Assembly (NCBI RefSeq): GCF_013522825.1
Contig: NZ_JAAMQZ010000015.1
Span: 56,254-120,253, forward strand
Reading direction: 5' to 3'
Origin: Stutzerimonas stutzeri
Lineage (GTDB): Bacteria; Pseudomonadota; Gammaproteobacteria; Pseudomonadales; Pseudomonadaceae
Length of the DNA stretch: 64,000 nt
Made by a program: the position numbers and the translations under genes. Below are positions 27,937-35,727 of this stretch, in pieces. The notes below the pieces were generated by a model that searched no databases, was not told the DNA's origin, and saw only the letters and a list, made by a program, of their open reading frames with translations. How positions within the stretch are numbered: position 1 is the first letter of the stretch; each line of letters starts with the position of its first letter.

Positions 27937-28795
27937 CGGCGCCCTCCGGTTGTAACGCAAGTGGAATGACCACGAAAAATGTCGAACCCTTGCCCGGCTC
28001 GCTCTCGACCCCAACCCGGCCACCGAGCAGATCGGCGAAACGCTTGCACAGCGACAGCCCCAATCCGGTGCCACGCAGCCTTTTCTGCAAGGGGCTGTCG
28101 ACCTGGCTGAAATCCTCGAATAGTGCCTTGTGCAGCTCTTGCGGAATGCCTATGCCGGTGTCGCACACTGCGAAACGGACTTCGCTGCCATCGATCACCT
28201 GCGCGGATATGCGCACCTCGCCCTGCAGCGTGAATTTGAGTGCGTTCGAAATGAAATTACGCAGAATCTGTGCAAGCTTCTTGTCGTCGGTATACAAGCG
28301 CAGCACGGTTTCAGGTTCTTCGAAAATAAGGTCGACTTCCGAGCCCTCCACGATCGGTCGGAACATTCCGCGCAACGCTGAAAACAGGTCGAGCATATCG
28401 AACCATGCCGGAGAAATGGTCACTCGCCCGGCCTCGATCTTGGCCAGGTCGAGCAGGTCGCTGACCATTTCGCTCAGTTCAGTGGCGGAGGATCGGATAA
28501 AGCGCACCTGCTTGTGTTGCTCTTCACTCAGCGGTCCGTCCAGCTCATCACTCAGTAGCCTGGCAATGCTCAGGATGGAGCCGAGCGGCGTGCGGAACTC
28601 ATGGCTCATGTAATGCAGGAAGCGGCTCTTCAGATCGGAAGCCTGGCGGAGTTCTTCTGCCTGGGTATCGAGTTCGGCATAGAGCGCCAGAACACCCTGA
28701 TTGGTCTCCTCCAGCTCGGCGCGCAACGACTCGTTCTCAAGGCGCAACGTTTCGATCCGGGACAGCTCACCCGCATCGGGTATTGAATCGCTCAC
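27926..28795 (-). CDS. Cytoplasmic sensor histidine kinase of the stressosome operon
   Basis: 289 aa. A coiled-coil lead (LRLENESLRAELEETNQGVL) is followed by HisKA with the phospho-acceptor His in FLHYMSHEFRTPLGS and by an HATPase (NFISNALKFT, CDTGIGIP, RGTGLGLSL). It lacks membrane segments and any sensor domain of its own, so the signal must come from a partner. The coupling partner is probably the RsbT/RsbX-type proteins encoded directly upstream. The start overlaps the phosphatase stop by 4 bases. Confidence 0.92.
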   Translation of the reverse strand: MSDSIPDAGELSRIETLRLENESLRAELEETNQGVLALYAELDTQAEELRQASDLKSRFLHYMSHEFRTPLGSILSIARLLSDELDGPLSEEQHKQVRFIRSSATELSEMVSDLLDLAKIEAGRVTISPAWFDMLDLFSALRGMFRPIVEGSEVDLIFEEPETVLRLYTDDKKLAQILRNFISNALKFTLQGEVRISAQVIDGSEVRFAVCDTGIGIPQELHKALFEDFSQVDSPLQKRLRGTGLGLSLCKRFADLLGGRVGVESEPGKGSTFFVVIPLALQPEGADEA

Positions 28796-29805
28796 TCAGT
28801 GTCTCCCAAGGCAATCACCAGAACGGTCACGTCGTCACGCCCCCGGCAGAAATCCCGATGCAGCAGCGCAGCGATTACAGCGGGATGACGGTTCGCGAGC
28901 CCAGGATAGTCGCCAAGGCTCCAGCGCGACTGCAGCCCGTCGCTGTGCATGATCAACAATTGACCAGCGGCATCGGTATAGTCGAATACCTTGGCCTTGC
29001 GGTACTGCACCCCGACAATACCTGGATGCGAGGCCAGCCCACGTGACTGTTCAAGACTCAGCAGGCGAGCGCCGATATTGCCGATGCCGGCGAATTTCAG
29101 GCCTCGCGTATGCGGATCGAACTGCGCCACCGCGACGGCGCCGCCGCGACTGGAGGTCATCGCCTGGTGCATGTCGCTCAGCAGTTCTTCCGGAGCCGCA
29201 AAGGGCTGCGCGGCGAACGCCAGGGCACCCGCTTCCGCAGCCTGCTGTGCTTCCTCGCCATGCCCCAGGCCATCGATGACCAATGCACTGACACGGCCAT
29301 CCCGGATAGCGAGATGCCAGGCGTCACCACAGGCCGGAAGGTTGTGCAACGCATGTTGGGTGATGCCGAAGCGGTAATCATCGACCGTGCCGCCTTGAGA
29401 ATAAAGCCGCGCCATCACCACGGCACCGCGCGCATCGGCATAGGCGTCGAAGACCGTCGCCTGGCGTGATAGCGAGCCGAGCCCCGTGCCTTGGGTACCG
29501 CGTGTGGAAAAGCCGTCCGACAGACAGGCCCGAAGGTCGAAGCCCGGCCCGCGATCAACCGCGATGATCTCGATTCCATCGGCATTCTTGCCAGGCAGGG
29601 TGCGCACATGCATCACGCCGTGCCCGGCATGTTTGAGAATGTTGGTAGACAGCTCGGTGGCCACCAGGGCAACGCGGCCTGCATCGGTGGTATCGAAGCC
29701 GATCTCCTCGGCCAGCCGCTGTGCCAGCCGGCGGGCGTGGCCAACCTGGCTTACTTCCTCCATGGCGACCACTTGAGTAACGCTTCCCCGCAGATTCATG
29801 TCCAT
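28792..29805 (-). CDS. RsbX-like phosphatase with N-terminal anti-sigma-type ATPase domain
   Basis: 337 aa. Residues about 10-135 form a GHKL ATPase domain of the RsbT/RsbW class (VALVATELSTNILKHAG, IIAVDRGPGFDL, GTGLGSLSRQA). Residues about 150-335 form a PP2C/SpoIIE-like domain (ALVIDGLGHGEEAQQAAEAG, FAGIGNIGARLL, LLIMHSDGLQSRW, CRGRDDVTVLVI). RsbX resets the stressosome by dephosphorylating RsbR and RsbS. The fusion of kinase-like and phosphatase domains in one chain could carry both activities. It overlaps the RsbT gene by 10 bases. Confidence 0.9.
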   Translation of the reverse strand: MDMNLRGSVTQVVAMEEVSQVGHARRLAQRLAEEIGFDTTDAGRVALVATELSTNILKHAGHGVMHVRTLPGKNADGIEIIAVDRGPGFDLRACLSDGFSTRGTQGTGLGSLSRQATVFDAYADARGAVVMARLYSQGGTVDDYRFGITQHALHNLPACGDAWHLAIRDGRVSALVIDGLGHGEEAQQAAEAGALAFAAQPFAAPEELLSDMHQAMTSSRGGAVAVAQFDPHTRGLKFAGIGNIGARLLSLEQSRGLASHPGIVGVQYRKAKVFDYTDAAGQLLIMHSDGLQSRWSLGDYPGLANRHPAVIAALLHRDFCRGRDDVTVLVIALGDTE

Positions 29806-30200
29806 CGGGTAATGGTCACTCGTGTACCGGCTCCCGGTGCGCTATCGAGCTCGAACTCATCGACGAGACGCTTGGCACCGGTCAAACCCAGACCGAGGCC
29901 GCTACCGGAAGTCCACCCATCTGTCATGGCGAGTTTGAGATCAGGTATGCCGGGCCCCTCATCGCGAAACGTCAGGCGAATGCCGACCCGCGGCCCATCT
30001 TCCAGAATGACCCAGTCCATATCGCCACCACCGCCATATACCACTGTGTTGCGTGCCAGTTCGCTGACTGCGGTGACCAGCTTGGTCAGGTCGATCAGGC
30101 GCAGGCCGCAAGCCTGCGCGAGCTTGCGTACTTCCTGGCGGGCTTGCACAACGTCCTGTTCGACGCGTACCGGTTGGCTGCCGCTGCTGCGGATGTTCAT
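29796..30200 (-). CDS. rsbT: RsbT-like serine/threonine kinase
   Basis: 134 aa, normal for RsbT. The GHKL fold shows the N box LVTAVSELARNTVVYGGGG, the G1 box FRDEGPGIPD and the G2 region GSGLGLGLTGAKRLVDEF. In B. subtilis RsbT is held on the RsbR/RsbS core, phosphorylates RsbS and RsbR under stress, then leaves to activate a downstream partner. No RsbU or sigma-B is encoded here, so its target is probably another operon member. Its start overlaps the rsbS stop by 4 bases. Confidence 0.92.
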   Translation of the reverse strand: MNIRSSGSQPVRVEQDVVQARQEVRKLAQACGLRLIDLTKLVTAVSELARNTVVYGGGGDMDWVILEDGPRVGIRLTFRDEGPGIPDLKLAMTDGWTSGSGLGLGLTGAKRLVDEFELDSAPGAGTRVTITRWT

Positions 30201-30559
30201 CGAGTATTCACACGGCTACGCAATAACTGCATACCGCGCTCGACATTGAGGGCCGTACTGACGCCCGGCAGCATCAGCCCGAGTTCCACCAGCGTAATGG
30301 CTACCGCCGGCTGCATGCCGACCACGACGGTTTCGGCGTCCATGATCTTCGACACACCGGAGATGGTGCTGATCATCCGTCCGATGAACGAATCCACCAT
30401 ATCCAGCGCGGAAATATCAATGAGCACGGCCCGCGCCGAGGTCGCACTGATGCGCTCGGCCAAGTCATCCTGAAGGGTGATGGCGAGTTGGTCGTGCATG
30501 TCGACCTGGATGGTAACGAGCAGAAACTCACCCATCTGCAAAATCGGAATACGTTCCAT
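30197..30559 (-). CDS. rsbS: RsbS-like STAS-domain scaffold protein
   Basis: 120 aa, a single STAS domain. The phosphorylation segment is VLIDISALDMVDSFIGRM, where Ser57 aligns with Ser59 of B. subtilis RsbS. The rest is also typical (ILQMGEFLLVTIQVDMHD at the start, VVVGMQPAVAITLVELGL later). RsbS and RsbR build the pseudo-icosahedral stressosome core that holds RsbT until stress. The start codon shares one base with the rsbR stop. Confidence 0.94.
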   Translation of the reverse strand: MERIPILQMGEFLLVTIQVDMHDQLAITLQDDLAERISATSARAVLIDISALDMVDSFIGRMISTISGVSKIMDAETVVVGMQPAVAITLVELGLMLPGVSTALNVERGMQLLRSRVNTR

Positions 30560-31410
30560 CAGACCGCCTTGGTGACGCGAAGGCCGGAACGGCTCAGCGC
30601 GAGCGCAAGGGCATCGGCGAGGTTGGCTTTGGTGACGATGCCTTGCAAGTCCAGGCCCAGGTGCACGATGGTCTGAGCGATTTGCGGGCGCACACCGCTA
30701 ATGATGCAGTCGGCGCCCATCAGGCGAATGGCAGTAACCGTCTTGAGCAGGTGCTGGGCGACCAGCGTGTCGACGGTCGGTACCCCAGTGATATCGATGA
30801 TGGCGATTTCCGAACCGGTATCGACGATACGCTGCAACAACGACTCCATCACCACCTGAGTGCGCTGGGAATCGAGGGTGCCGATCATCGGCAGCGCAAG
30901 CACGCCTTCCCACAGTTTCACCACCGGTGTCGACAACTCCAGCAGTTCTTCCTGCTGACGCTTGATCACCGCCTCGCGGGATTTCTGAAAGGTACGAACG
31001 GTATGCAGGCCGAGCGTGTCGACGATTTCCGACAGGGTCCAGAGCTGCTCGGCGAACTGCTCCGCGCTGTCGGAATATTCGTGCTGAAGTACCATCATCA
31101 ACGGACGCTTGATGGAGAAGACGAAGCTGGCCGTCTGTTGGGAGTCGAAGCCCGCAAGGACGCGGCTATGCGACAGTTTTTCCAGGAACAGGCGCATCTC
31201 GGCCCATGCGGCCCCTCCCAGATCGTTACCGCTACCTGCGCTCAGACTCGAAGTCAACAGCCCCAGAAACTCGCCTGTTTGCTGAGCGAGGTTGCCAGCC
31301 TTCATGCCGCGCTGCGACCCATCGGCCTCAAGATTCTCGGTCCAGGCAGTTTGCAGTTTCGCATGATTCGCCTGTATAGCAGTGACGGTGCGTTGATGTA
31401 GCGTTGCCAT
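30559..31410 (-). CDS. rsbR: RsbR-like stressosome sensor (RsbRD N-terminal domain + STAS)
   Basis: 283 aa. Residues about 10-140 form a helical sensory domain of the RsbRD_N type (LGLLTSSLSAGSG, FSIKRPLMMVLQHEYSDSA), followed by a linker helix and a STAS domain from about 160. Thr178 (MIGTLDSQR) and Thr212 (VPTVDTLVAQH) have the spacing of the two phosphorylated threonines of B. subtilis RsbRA, and the domain continues GVRPQIAQTIVHLGLDL. The sensory domain defines the input, which is unknown. It is the first gene of a six-gene operon with an AAGGAG ribosome-binding site. Confidence 0.92.
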   Translation of the reverse strand: MATLHQRTVTAIQANHAKLQTAWTENLEADGSQRGMKAGNLAQQTGEFLGLLTSSLSAGSGNDLGGAAWAEMRLFLEKLSHSRVLAGFDSQQTASFVFSIKRPLMMVLQHEYSDSAEQFAEQLWTLSEIVDTLGLHTVRTFQKSREAVIKRQQEELLELSTPVVKLWEGVLALPMIGTLDSQRTQVVMESLLQRIVDTGSEIAIIDITGVPTVDTLVAQHLLKTVTAIRLMGADCIISGVRPQIAQTIVHLGLDLQGIVTKANLADALALALSRSGLRVTKAV

Positions 31411-31948
31411 GTATCCCGCTCCTTGTAATGGAATCCGTACTTACGGTCCGATGTGTTGAATAGAAAGCGCTTCGGCCAAGGCGTTCCACTGAGCAGCCAG
31501 GCGGCGCTCCTGAGCCTCGGCGACCCGACAGTGTATGGATTTGCCTGTGCTTGAAATGGCTCGCCATAGCCGCCAGTTCGGCACAGCGACCTGACACCCG
31601 GATAGCTGTTTACCTGCGCACCGTTCTTTTCACGCTGGATGCATCGAGGCGGCCTGCGATGTTGAAAAATAGCCCGGAGTATAGGATTTATGTTCCAAGG
31701 AGGCCCAAGATAAATTTTCTGGGAAGGGTGACAAATGAGCATGCGCCGCGCGCCCTAACGGCTACTGACCAGGTTGGTCACGCAAGGTGTTTCTGCGTCC
31801 GAGTTATGGCAAGCCGTGCGGGGCGGCTTCGGTGTGCTGCATCAGGGATTCAGTTACAGCGGCGGGGATAAGGGCGCGCTCGACAAGCCAAATAACTGTA
31901 TACTCGCGCGCCATTTTTTCCTGCTGCATCACCGAGGCCCGGCCCGTC
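31411..31948. other. Intergenic region between the stressosome operon and rimO
   Basis: 538 bases with divergent promoters expected at each end. Toward rimO a TATACT -10 element is visible at 31899-31904, without a clear -35. An AT-rich patch near 31660-31730 (GGATTTATGTTCC, GATAAATTTTCTGG) could belong to the stressosome promoter. I see no convincing gene. Confidence 0.45.
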
Positions 31949-33274
31949 ATGTCGAAAAAAGTCCCAAGCGTAGGGTTCGTTTCACTCGGCTGCCCGAAGG
32001 CAACCGTGGATTCGGAGCGAATCCTGACCCAGCTGCGCATGGAGGGTTACCAGATCGTGCCGTCCTACGAGGACGCCGATGTGGTGGTCGTCAACACCTG
32101 CGGCTTTATCGACAGCGCCAAGGCCGAATCGCTGGATGCCATTGGCGAGGCCATCGCCGAGAACGGCAAGGTGATCGTCACCGGCTGCATGGGCGTGGAC
32201 GAGAACAATATCCGTGGTGTGCATCCCAGCGTGCTGGCGGTCACCGGCCCGCAGCAGTACGAGCAGGTGGTCAATGCGGTCCATGAAGTGATCCCGCCGA
32301 GCATCGAGCACGACCCCTTCGTCGATCTGGTGCCGCCCCAAGGCATCAAGCTCACCCCGCGTCATTACGCCTACCTGAAGATTTCCGAAGGCTGCAACCA
32401 CAACTGCAGCTTCTGCATCATCCCCTCCATGCGCGGCAAGCTGGTCAGTCGTCCGGTGGGCAGTGTGCTGAGCGAGGCCGAGCGCCTGGTCAAGGCTGAC
32501 GTCAAGGAGATCCTGGTGATCAGCCAGGACACCAGCGCCTACGGCGTCGACCTCAAATACAAACTGGACTTCTGGAACGGCCAGCCAGTCAAGACGCGCA
32601 TGCTGGAGCTGTGCGAGGAACTGGGCCGGATGGGCGTCTGGGTGCGCCTGCACTACGTCTACCCCTACCCCAACGTGGACGACGTGATTCCGTTGATGGC
32701 GGCTGGTAAAATCCTGCCCTACTTGGATATACCCTTCCAGCACGCCAGCCCCAAGGTGCTCAAGGCCATGAAGCGTCCGGCCTTCGAGGACAGGACCCTG
32801 GCGCGCATCAAGCAATGGCGCGAGATCTGCCCCGAGCTGACCATCCGCTCCACCTTTATCGTCGGCTTCCCCGGCGAGACCGAAGAAGACTTCCAGTACC
32901 TGCTCGATTGGCTCACCGAAGCGCAACTGGATCGCGTCGGCTGCTTCCAGTACTCCCCGGTCGAAGGCGCACCGGCTGAAGAAATGGAACTGGAAGCCGT
33001 GCCGGACGAGGTCAAGCAGGAGCGCTGGGATCGCTTCATGGCCCACCAGCAGGCCATCAGCGCCGCGCGCCTGCAGCTGAAGATCGGGCGCGAGATGGAC
33101 GTCCTTATCGACGAAGTGGACGAAGACGGCGCCATCGGTCGCTCCTGGGCCGACGCCCCGGAAATCGACGGCATGGTCTACGTCGACAGCGAGCACCCGC
33201 TGCAACCCGGCGACAAGGTGCGTGTGCGGGTGACCCACGCCGACGAATACGACCTCTGGGCCGAAGTGATCTGA
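31949..33274 (+). CDS. rimO: Ribosomal protein S12 methylthiotransferase RimO
   Basis: 441 aa from the ATG at 31949. The N-terminal UPF0004 domain has cysteines in LGCPKA, NTCGF and TGCMG that hold one Fe-S cluster. The radical-SAM motif is CNHNCSFC near residue 150. The C-terminal TRAM domain ends with [19 protein letters not shown]. RimO adds a methylthio group to the conserved Asp of ribosomal protein S12. The gene is monocistronic, with a strong intrinsic terminator 20 bases after its stop; the accessory island starts there. Confidence 0.96.
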   Translation: MSKKVPSVGFVSLGCPKATVDSERILTQLRMEGYQIVPSYEDADVVVVNTCGFIDSAKAESLDAIGEAIAENGKVIVTGCMGVDENNIRGVHPSVLAVTGPQQYEQVVNAVHEVIPPSIEHDPFVDLVPPQGIKLTPRHYAYLKISEGCNHNCSFCIIPSMRGKLVSRPVGSVLSEAERLVKADVKEILVISQDTSAYGVDLKYKLDFWNGQPVKTRMLELCEELGRMGVWVRLHYVYPYPNVDDVIPLMAAGKILPYLDIPFQHASPKVLKAMKRPAFEDRTLARIKQWREICPELTIRSTFIVGFPGETEEDFQYLLDWLTEAQLDRVGCFQYSPVEGAPAEEMELEAVPDEVKQERWDRFMAHQQAISAARLQLKIGREMDVLIDEVDEDGAIGRSWADAPEIDGMVYVDSEHPLQPGDKVRVRVTHADEYDLWAEVI

Positions 33275-33294
33275 CCGCCCCACCGCTCGAAAGC

Positions 33295-33318
33295 AGCCCC
33301 GCCCATGCGGGGCTTTTT
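33295..33318 (+). terminator. Intrinsic terminator of rimO
   Basis: An 8-base perfect GC-rich stem, AGCCCCGC with GCGGGGCT, encloses the loop CCAT and runs into a T5 tract. Confidence 0.88.
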
Positions 33319-33348
33319 CATGCGTGCGCCATGCCTGGCGCACGCATG
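33319..33348. repeat. Perfect 13-bp inverted repeat at the edge of the accessory island
   Basis: CATGCGTGCGCCA and TGGCGCACGCATG pair perfectly around a TGCC loop, starting at the base after the rimO terminator. There is no T-tract. It may be a second half of the terminator region or a boundary structure of the inserted DNA. Confidence 0.6.
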
Positions 33349-33401
33349 ACTGGAACGGGCTAAAGTCGCTCCTTAACCTAACGCTAGCTACAGGAGTAAA
33401 T

Positions 33402-33803
33402 ATGTATCGTGGTAGCTGTCTGTGTGGCGCAGTTTCGTTTCGCTTGCGTTCTGAACCCAAGGCTGTATCGAACTGCCATTGCAGAATGTGCCAAAAGCAG
33501 CATGGTGCTGCATTTGCCACATATGCAAGTTTGCCTAGATCTGATTTAGAGTATCTATCCGGGCAAGAACTGCTGACCTCCTACAACTCATCCGGGAGCA
33601 TTGACAGAAAATTTTGTAGCGTCTGTGGCTCCAATATCGAATGGAGTGGCAGTGAAAAATTTCCTGGCTGGGTATCTATAGTCATAGCATCGCTTGATAC
33701 TTACTTTGAGCCGAGGAGCACCAAAGATATTAATCTTGAGTCTAGAGCGTGCTGGCTAGCTAACCATTCATTCAACCCGGACGCGCTAGAGCCTTCCCCT
33801 TAA
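33402..33803 (+). CDS. GFA/CENP-V family zinc protein
   Basis: 133 aa from the ATG at 33402, with AGGAG six bases upstream. The family's zinc ligands are present: GSCLCGAVSF, CHCRMCQKQHGAAF and FCSVCGSNIEW. The family is named for glutathione-dependent formaldehyde-activating enzyme, but most members are of unknown substrate. GC content is clearly lower than that of rimO, and rare codons are frequent (AGA, ATA, CTA), which marks recent acquisition. GFA genes are common integron cassette cargo. A core-like motif AAACGTCAGGC follows the stop. Confidence 0.9.
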   Translation: MYRGSCLCGAVSFRLRSEPKAVSNCHCRMCQKQHGAAFATYASLPRSDLEYLSGQELLTSYNSSGSIDRKFCSVCGSNIEWSGSEKFPGWVSIVIASLDTYFEPRSTKDINLESRACWLANHSFNPDALEPSP

Positions 33804-33833
33804 CCAAACGTCAGGCACCAATGGAGAATACCC

Positions 33834-34073
33834 ATGCCATTCCCAGCGGAAGAACGCAAGGCATTACTGGCTGTGAAAGGTGTTGGTCCTACGGTAGTGG
33901 TGCGCCTTGAACAAATGGGATTTGAAACACTGGCCCATCTAAGCAAAGCCAGTGCACTGGATATCGTCTCTCAAGCCTCGGCTATCGTCGGCTCCACGTG
34001 TTGGAAGAACAGTCCGCAAGCTCGCGCGGCCATCCAGGCTGCAATTGCATTGGCACAATCGCGCCATGCATAA
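33834..34073 (+). CDS. Small helix-hairpin-helix protein
   Basis: 79 aa. It has a helix-hairpin-helix motif of the kind that contacts DNA backbone (LLAVKGVGPTVVVRLEQMGF) followed by a short helical tail (ASALDIVSQASAIV, SPQARAAIQAAIALA). Similar small proteins are annotated as pathogenicity-locus or HhH proteins and often occur in cassettes. The function is unknown. It lies 30 bases after the GFA gene, with AATGGAGAAT as ribosome-binding site. A hairpin-rich, attC-like stretch follows. Confidence 0.75.
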   Translation: MPFPAEERKALLAVKGVGPTVVVRLEQMGFETLAHLSKASALDIVSQASAIVGSTCWKNSPQARAAIQAAIALAQSRHA

Positions 34074-34130
34074 CAAGTTCGTCAACCGGATCGCCCAAAA
34101 GCTACGCTTTTTGCCGCCCGGTTACACCCA
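34071..34130. repeat. attC-like hairpin between the HhH and aadA-type genes
   Basis: The stretch begins at the stop (ATAACAAGTTCGTCAACC). GTCAACCGG (34081-34089) pairs with CCGGTTAC (34118-34125) leaving one extra base unpaired, as in attC L-boxes. CAAAAGC (34096-34102) pairs with GCTTTTTG (34106-34113) at the tip. A proper R-prime core GTTRRRY is not evident before the aadA-type start, so this may be a decayed cassette site. Confidence 0.45.
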
Positions 34131-34142
34131 GCTTCAAACCTC

Positions 34143-34940
34143 ATGACTGACTCCGTACCCACTGAAATATCAGCACAATTGTCGCAGGCGCTAGATGTTA
34201 GTGAACGTCATCTGGCATCAACGCTATTGGCGGTACATTTGTACGGCTCTGCCTTGAGCGGCGGTCTGAAGCCATACAGTGACATCGATTTGCTGGTCAC
34301 AGTGGCGACAAAGCCTGATGAAATCACACGGCAAGCTTTGATGCTCGATCTACTCAAGATTTCGGCACCGCCTGGTCAAAGCAAAGATCTCCGCGCACTG
34401 GAAGTGACTGTTGTCGTGCACGACGACATCGTGCCGTGGCGTTATCCGGCCAGGCGGGAACTGCAATTCGGAGAATGGCTGCGAAAAGATATCCTTGAGG
34501 GTATCGTCGAACCCGCTGTCGTTGATGCTGATCTGGCGATTCTTCTGACGCAAGCTAGACAACACAGCATCGCCTTGACAGGTCCACCGGCAACGGAACT
34601 CTTCGACCCGGTGCCAGAGAGCGATATTTTCAAGGCGTTGGCCGACACGCTGAAATTATGGAGCACACCGTCGGACTGGGCTGGGGATGAAAGGAATGTG
34701 ATGCTTACTTTAGCCCGTGTCTGGTACAGCGCAGCAACCGGCAAGATTGCGTCAAAGGACGTCGCCGCTGATTGGGCGATGGAACGGTTGCCAGAGAAGC
34801 ATCAGCCCGCACTATATGAAGCTCGACAGGCCTACCTTGGACATTGCGAAGATCGCTTGGCCCTGCGTGGAGAGCAACTGAAAGATATCATTGAGCTGAT
34901 CAAGCACGAAGTCACCTGCCTGCCTGGTCAGTGCCAATGA
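34143..34940 (+). CDS. AadA-type aminoglycoside (3'')(9) nucleotidyltransferase
   Basis: 265 aa, the usual AadA length. It follows AadA1 throughout: TLLAVHLYGSA, SDIDLLVTV, VVHDDIVPWRYPARRELQFG, GDERNVMLTLARVWYSA, KDVAADWAMERLP, EARQAYLG. Nucleotide-binding Ser36, metal ligands Asp47 and Asp49 and catalytic base Glu87 sit at the expected numbers. The family adenylylates streptomycin and spectinomycin, so this gene may give resistance to both. It differs from AadA1 at many positions, so it is a divergent variant. GC is lower than that of the core genome. TGGCTAACAAG follows the stop, like a cassette recombination site. Confidence 0.9.
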   Translation: MTDSVPTEISAQLSQALDVSERHLASTLLAVHLYGSALSGGLKPYSDIDLLVTVATKPDEITRQALMLDLLKISAPPGQSKDLRALEVTVVVHDDIVPWRYPARRELQFGEWLRKDILEGIVEPAVVDADLAILLTQARQHSIALTGPPATELFDPVPESDIFKALADTLKLWSTPSDWAGDERNVMLTLARVWYSAATGKIASKDVAADWAMERLPEKHQPALYEARQAYLGHCEDRLALRGEQLKDIIELIKHEVTCLPGQCQ

Positions 34941-34962
34941 TGGCTAACAAGCCGACTCGACC

Positions 34963-35221
34963 TAGGTTCTGTACGAAAAGTGTCTGCGCTCGGTGATGCT
35001 TCGTTAAAAATCGGTTCGGCAAGCCGCTTGCGGCTAACGCGCTTCAGCGCGGCCCGAAGGGCGAACGAAGTGAGTCATGCTCATTTACAGCTCGTAAACT
35101 CCGCTTGATTCGCTGCGCTCACCCTGCGGGCCAGCCTGCGGCTGTTACTTCGCTACGCTACGTATCTCACCGATTTTTGCCTCGCCTGACCTTCGCTCGA
35201 CGACTTTTCGTACAGAACCTA
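34963..35221. mobile_element. MITE-like element E5 with perfect 19-bp terminal inverted repeats
   Basis: 259 bp. TAGGTTCTGTACGAAAAGT at the left is matched exactly in inverse at the right (35203-35221). TA at both outer edges could be a 2-base target duplication as made by IS630/mariner-type transposases. There is no coding frame. The central 84 bases (35080-35163) match E3 at 10895-10977 in reverse, including the palindrome TTTACAGCTCGTAAA. It lies in what looks like the attC site of the aadA-type cassette, separating CTAACAAGCCGACTCGACC from ACACCAACGCTATGC. Confidence 0.8.
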
Positions 35222-35256
35222 ACACCAACGCTATGCATCAGAAGCAAGGAGGCACC

Positions 35257-35664
35257 ATGCCGTTCGAAATATCCATGCATGACACCATAACGACGGAAGA
35301 AGTTCTTGAAATCTACAAGGCCAACCACTGGTCATCAGCCGGAAAACCAGATGAACTCATGGCAGCCTTGCGCAACTCGCATAGCCTTGTCACTGCGCGT
35401 GTCGCGGGAAAACTAGTCGGACTTGGTAACGCAATTTCTGACGGGCACCTCGTCGTATACTTTCCACACATGCTGGTGCATCCCGATTTTCAAGGCAAAG
35501 GTATTGGCCGGAAAATGATGTCGGCAATGCTGATAAAATACGCCAGCTTTCACCAGCAAATGCTTACCGCGGATGGCAAGGCAATTGAGTTCTATGAGTC
35601 GCTTGGTTTTGTACGTGCAGGCAACACCGAGCCCATGTGGATCTACGCCGGAACTGAGCACTGA
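35257..35664 (+). CDS. GNAT-family N-acetyltransferase
   Basis: 135 aa from the ATG at 35257, with AAGGAGG four bases upstream. The acetyl-CoA loop is seen in MLVHPDFQGKGIGRKMMSAM (V-x-P-x2-Q-G-x-G-x-G pattern), and the later strand is GKAIEFYESLGFVRAGN. The substrate is unknown. GNAT genes are the most frequent cargo class of integron cassettes. A second TGGCTAAC, as found after the aadA-type gene, lies about 20 bases after its stop. Confidence 0.88.
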   Translation: MPFEISMHDTITTEEVLEIYKANHWSSAGKPDELMAALRNSHSLVTARVAGKLVGLGNAISDGHLVVYFPHMLVHPDFQGKGIGRKMMSAMLIKYASFHQQMLTADGKAIEFYESLGFVRAGNTEPMWIYAGTEH

Positions 35665-35680
35665 AGTAGCTCACTGGAGC

Positions 35681-35720
35681 TGGCTAACGCTGACCTTCGG
35701 CCTAATCGCTAATAAACAAG
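35681..35720. repeat. Short attC-like remnant after the acetyltransferase gene
   Basis: TGGCTAACGCTGACC, then TTCGGCC and TAATCGCTAATAAAC, resemble the outer core sequences of a very short cassette site. The same TGGCTAAC follows the aadA-type gene. Pairing is imperfect, so the call is tentative. Confidence 0.3.
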
Positions 35721-35727
35721 AACAACC

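Noticed and set aside
31302..31742. A 146-codon leftward frame upstream of rsbR
   Set aside because: No ribosome-binding site, no recognisable sequence, and it overlaps the 5' part of rsbR in the same direction but another frame.
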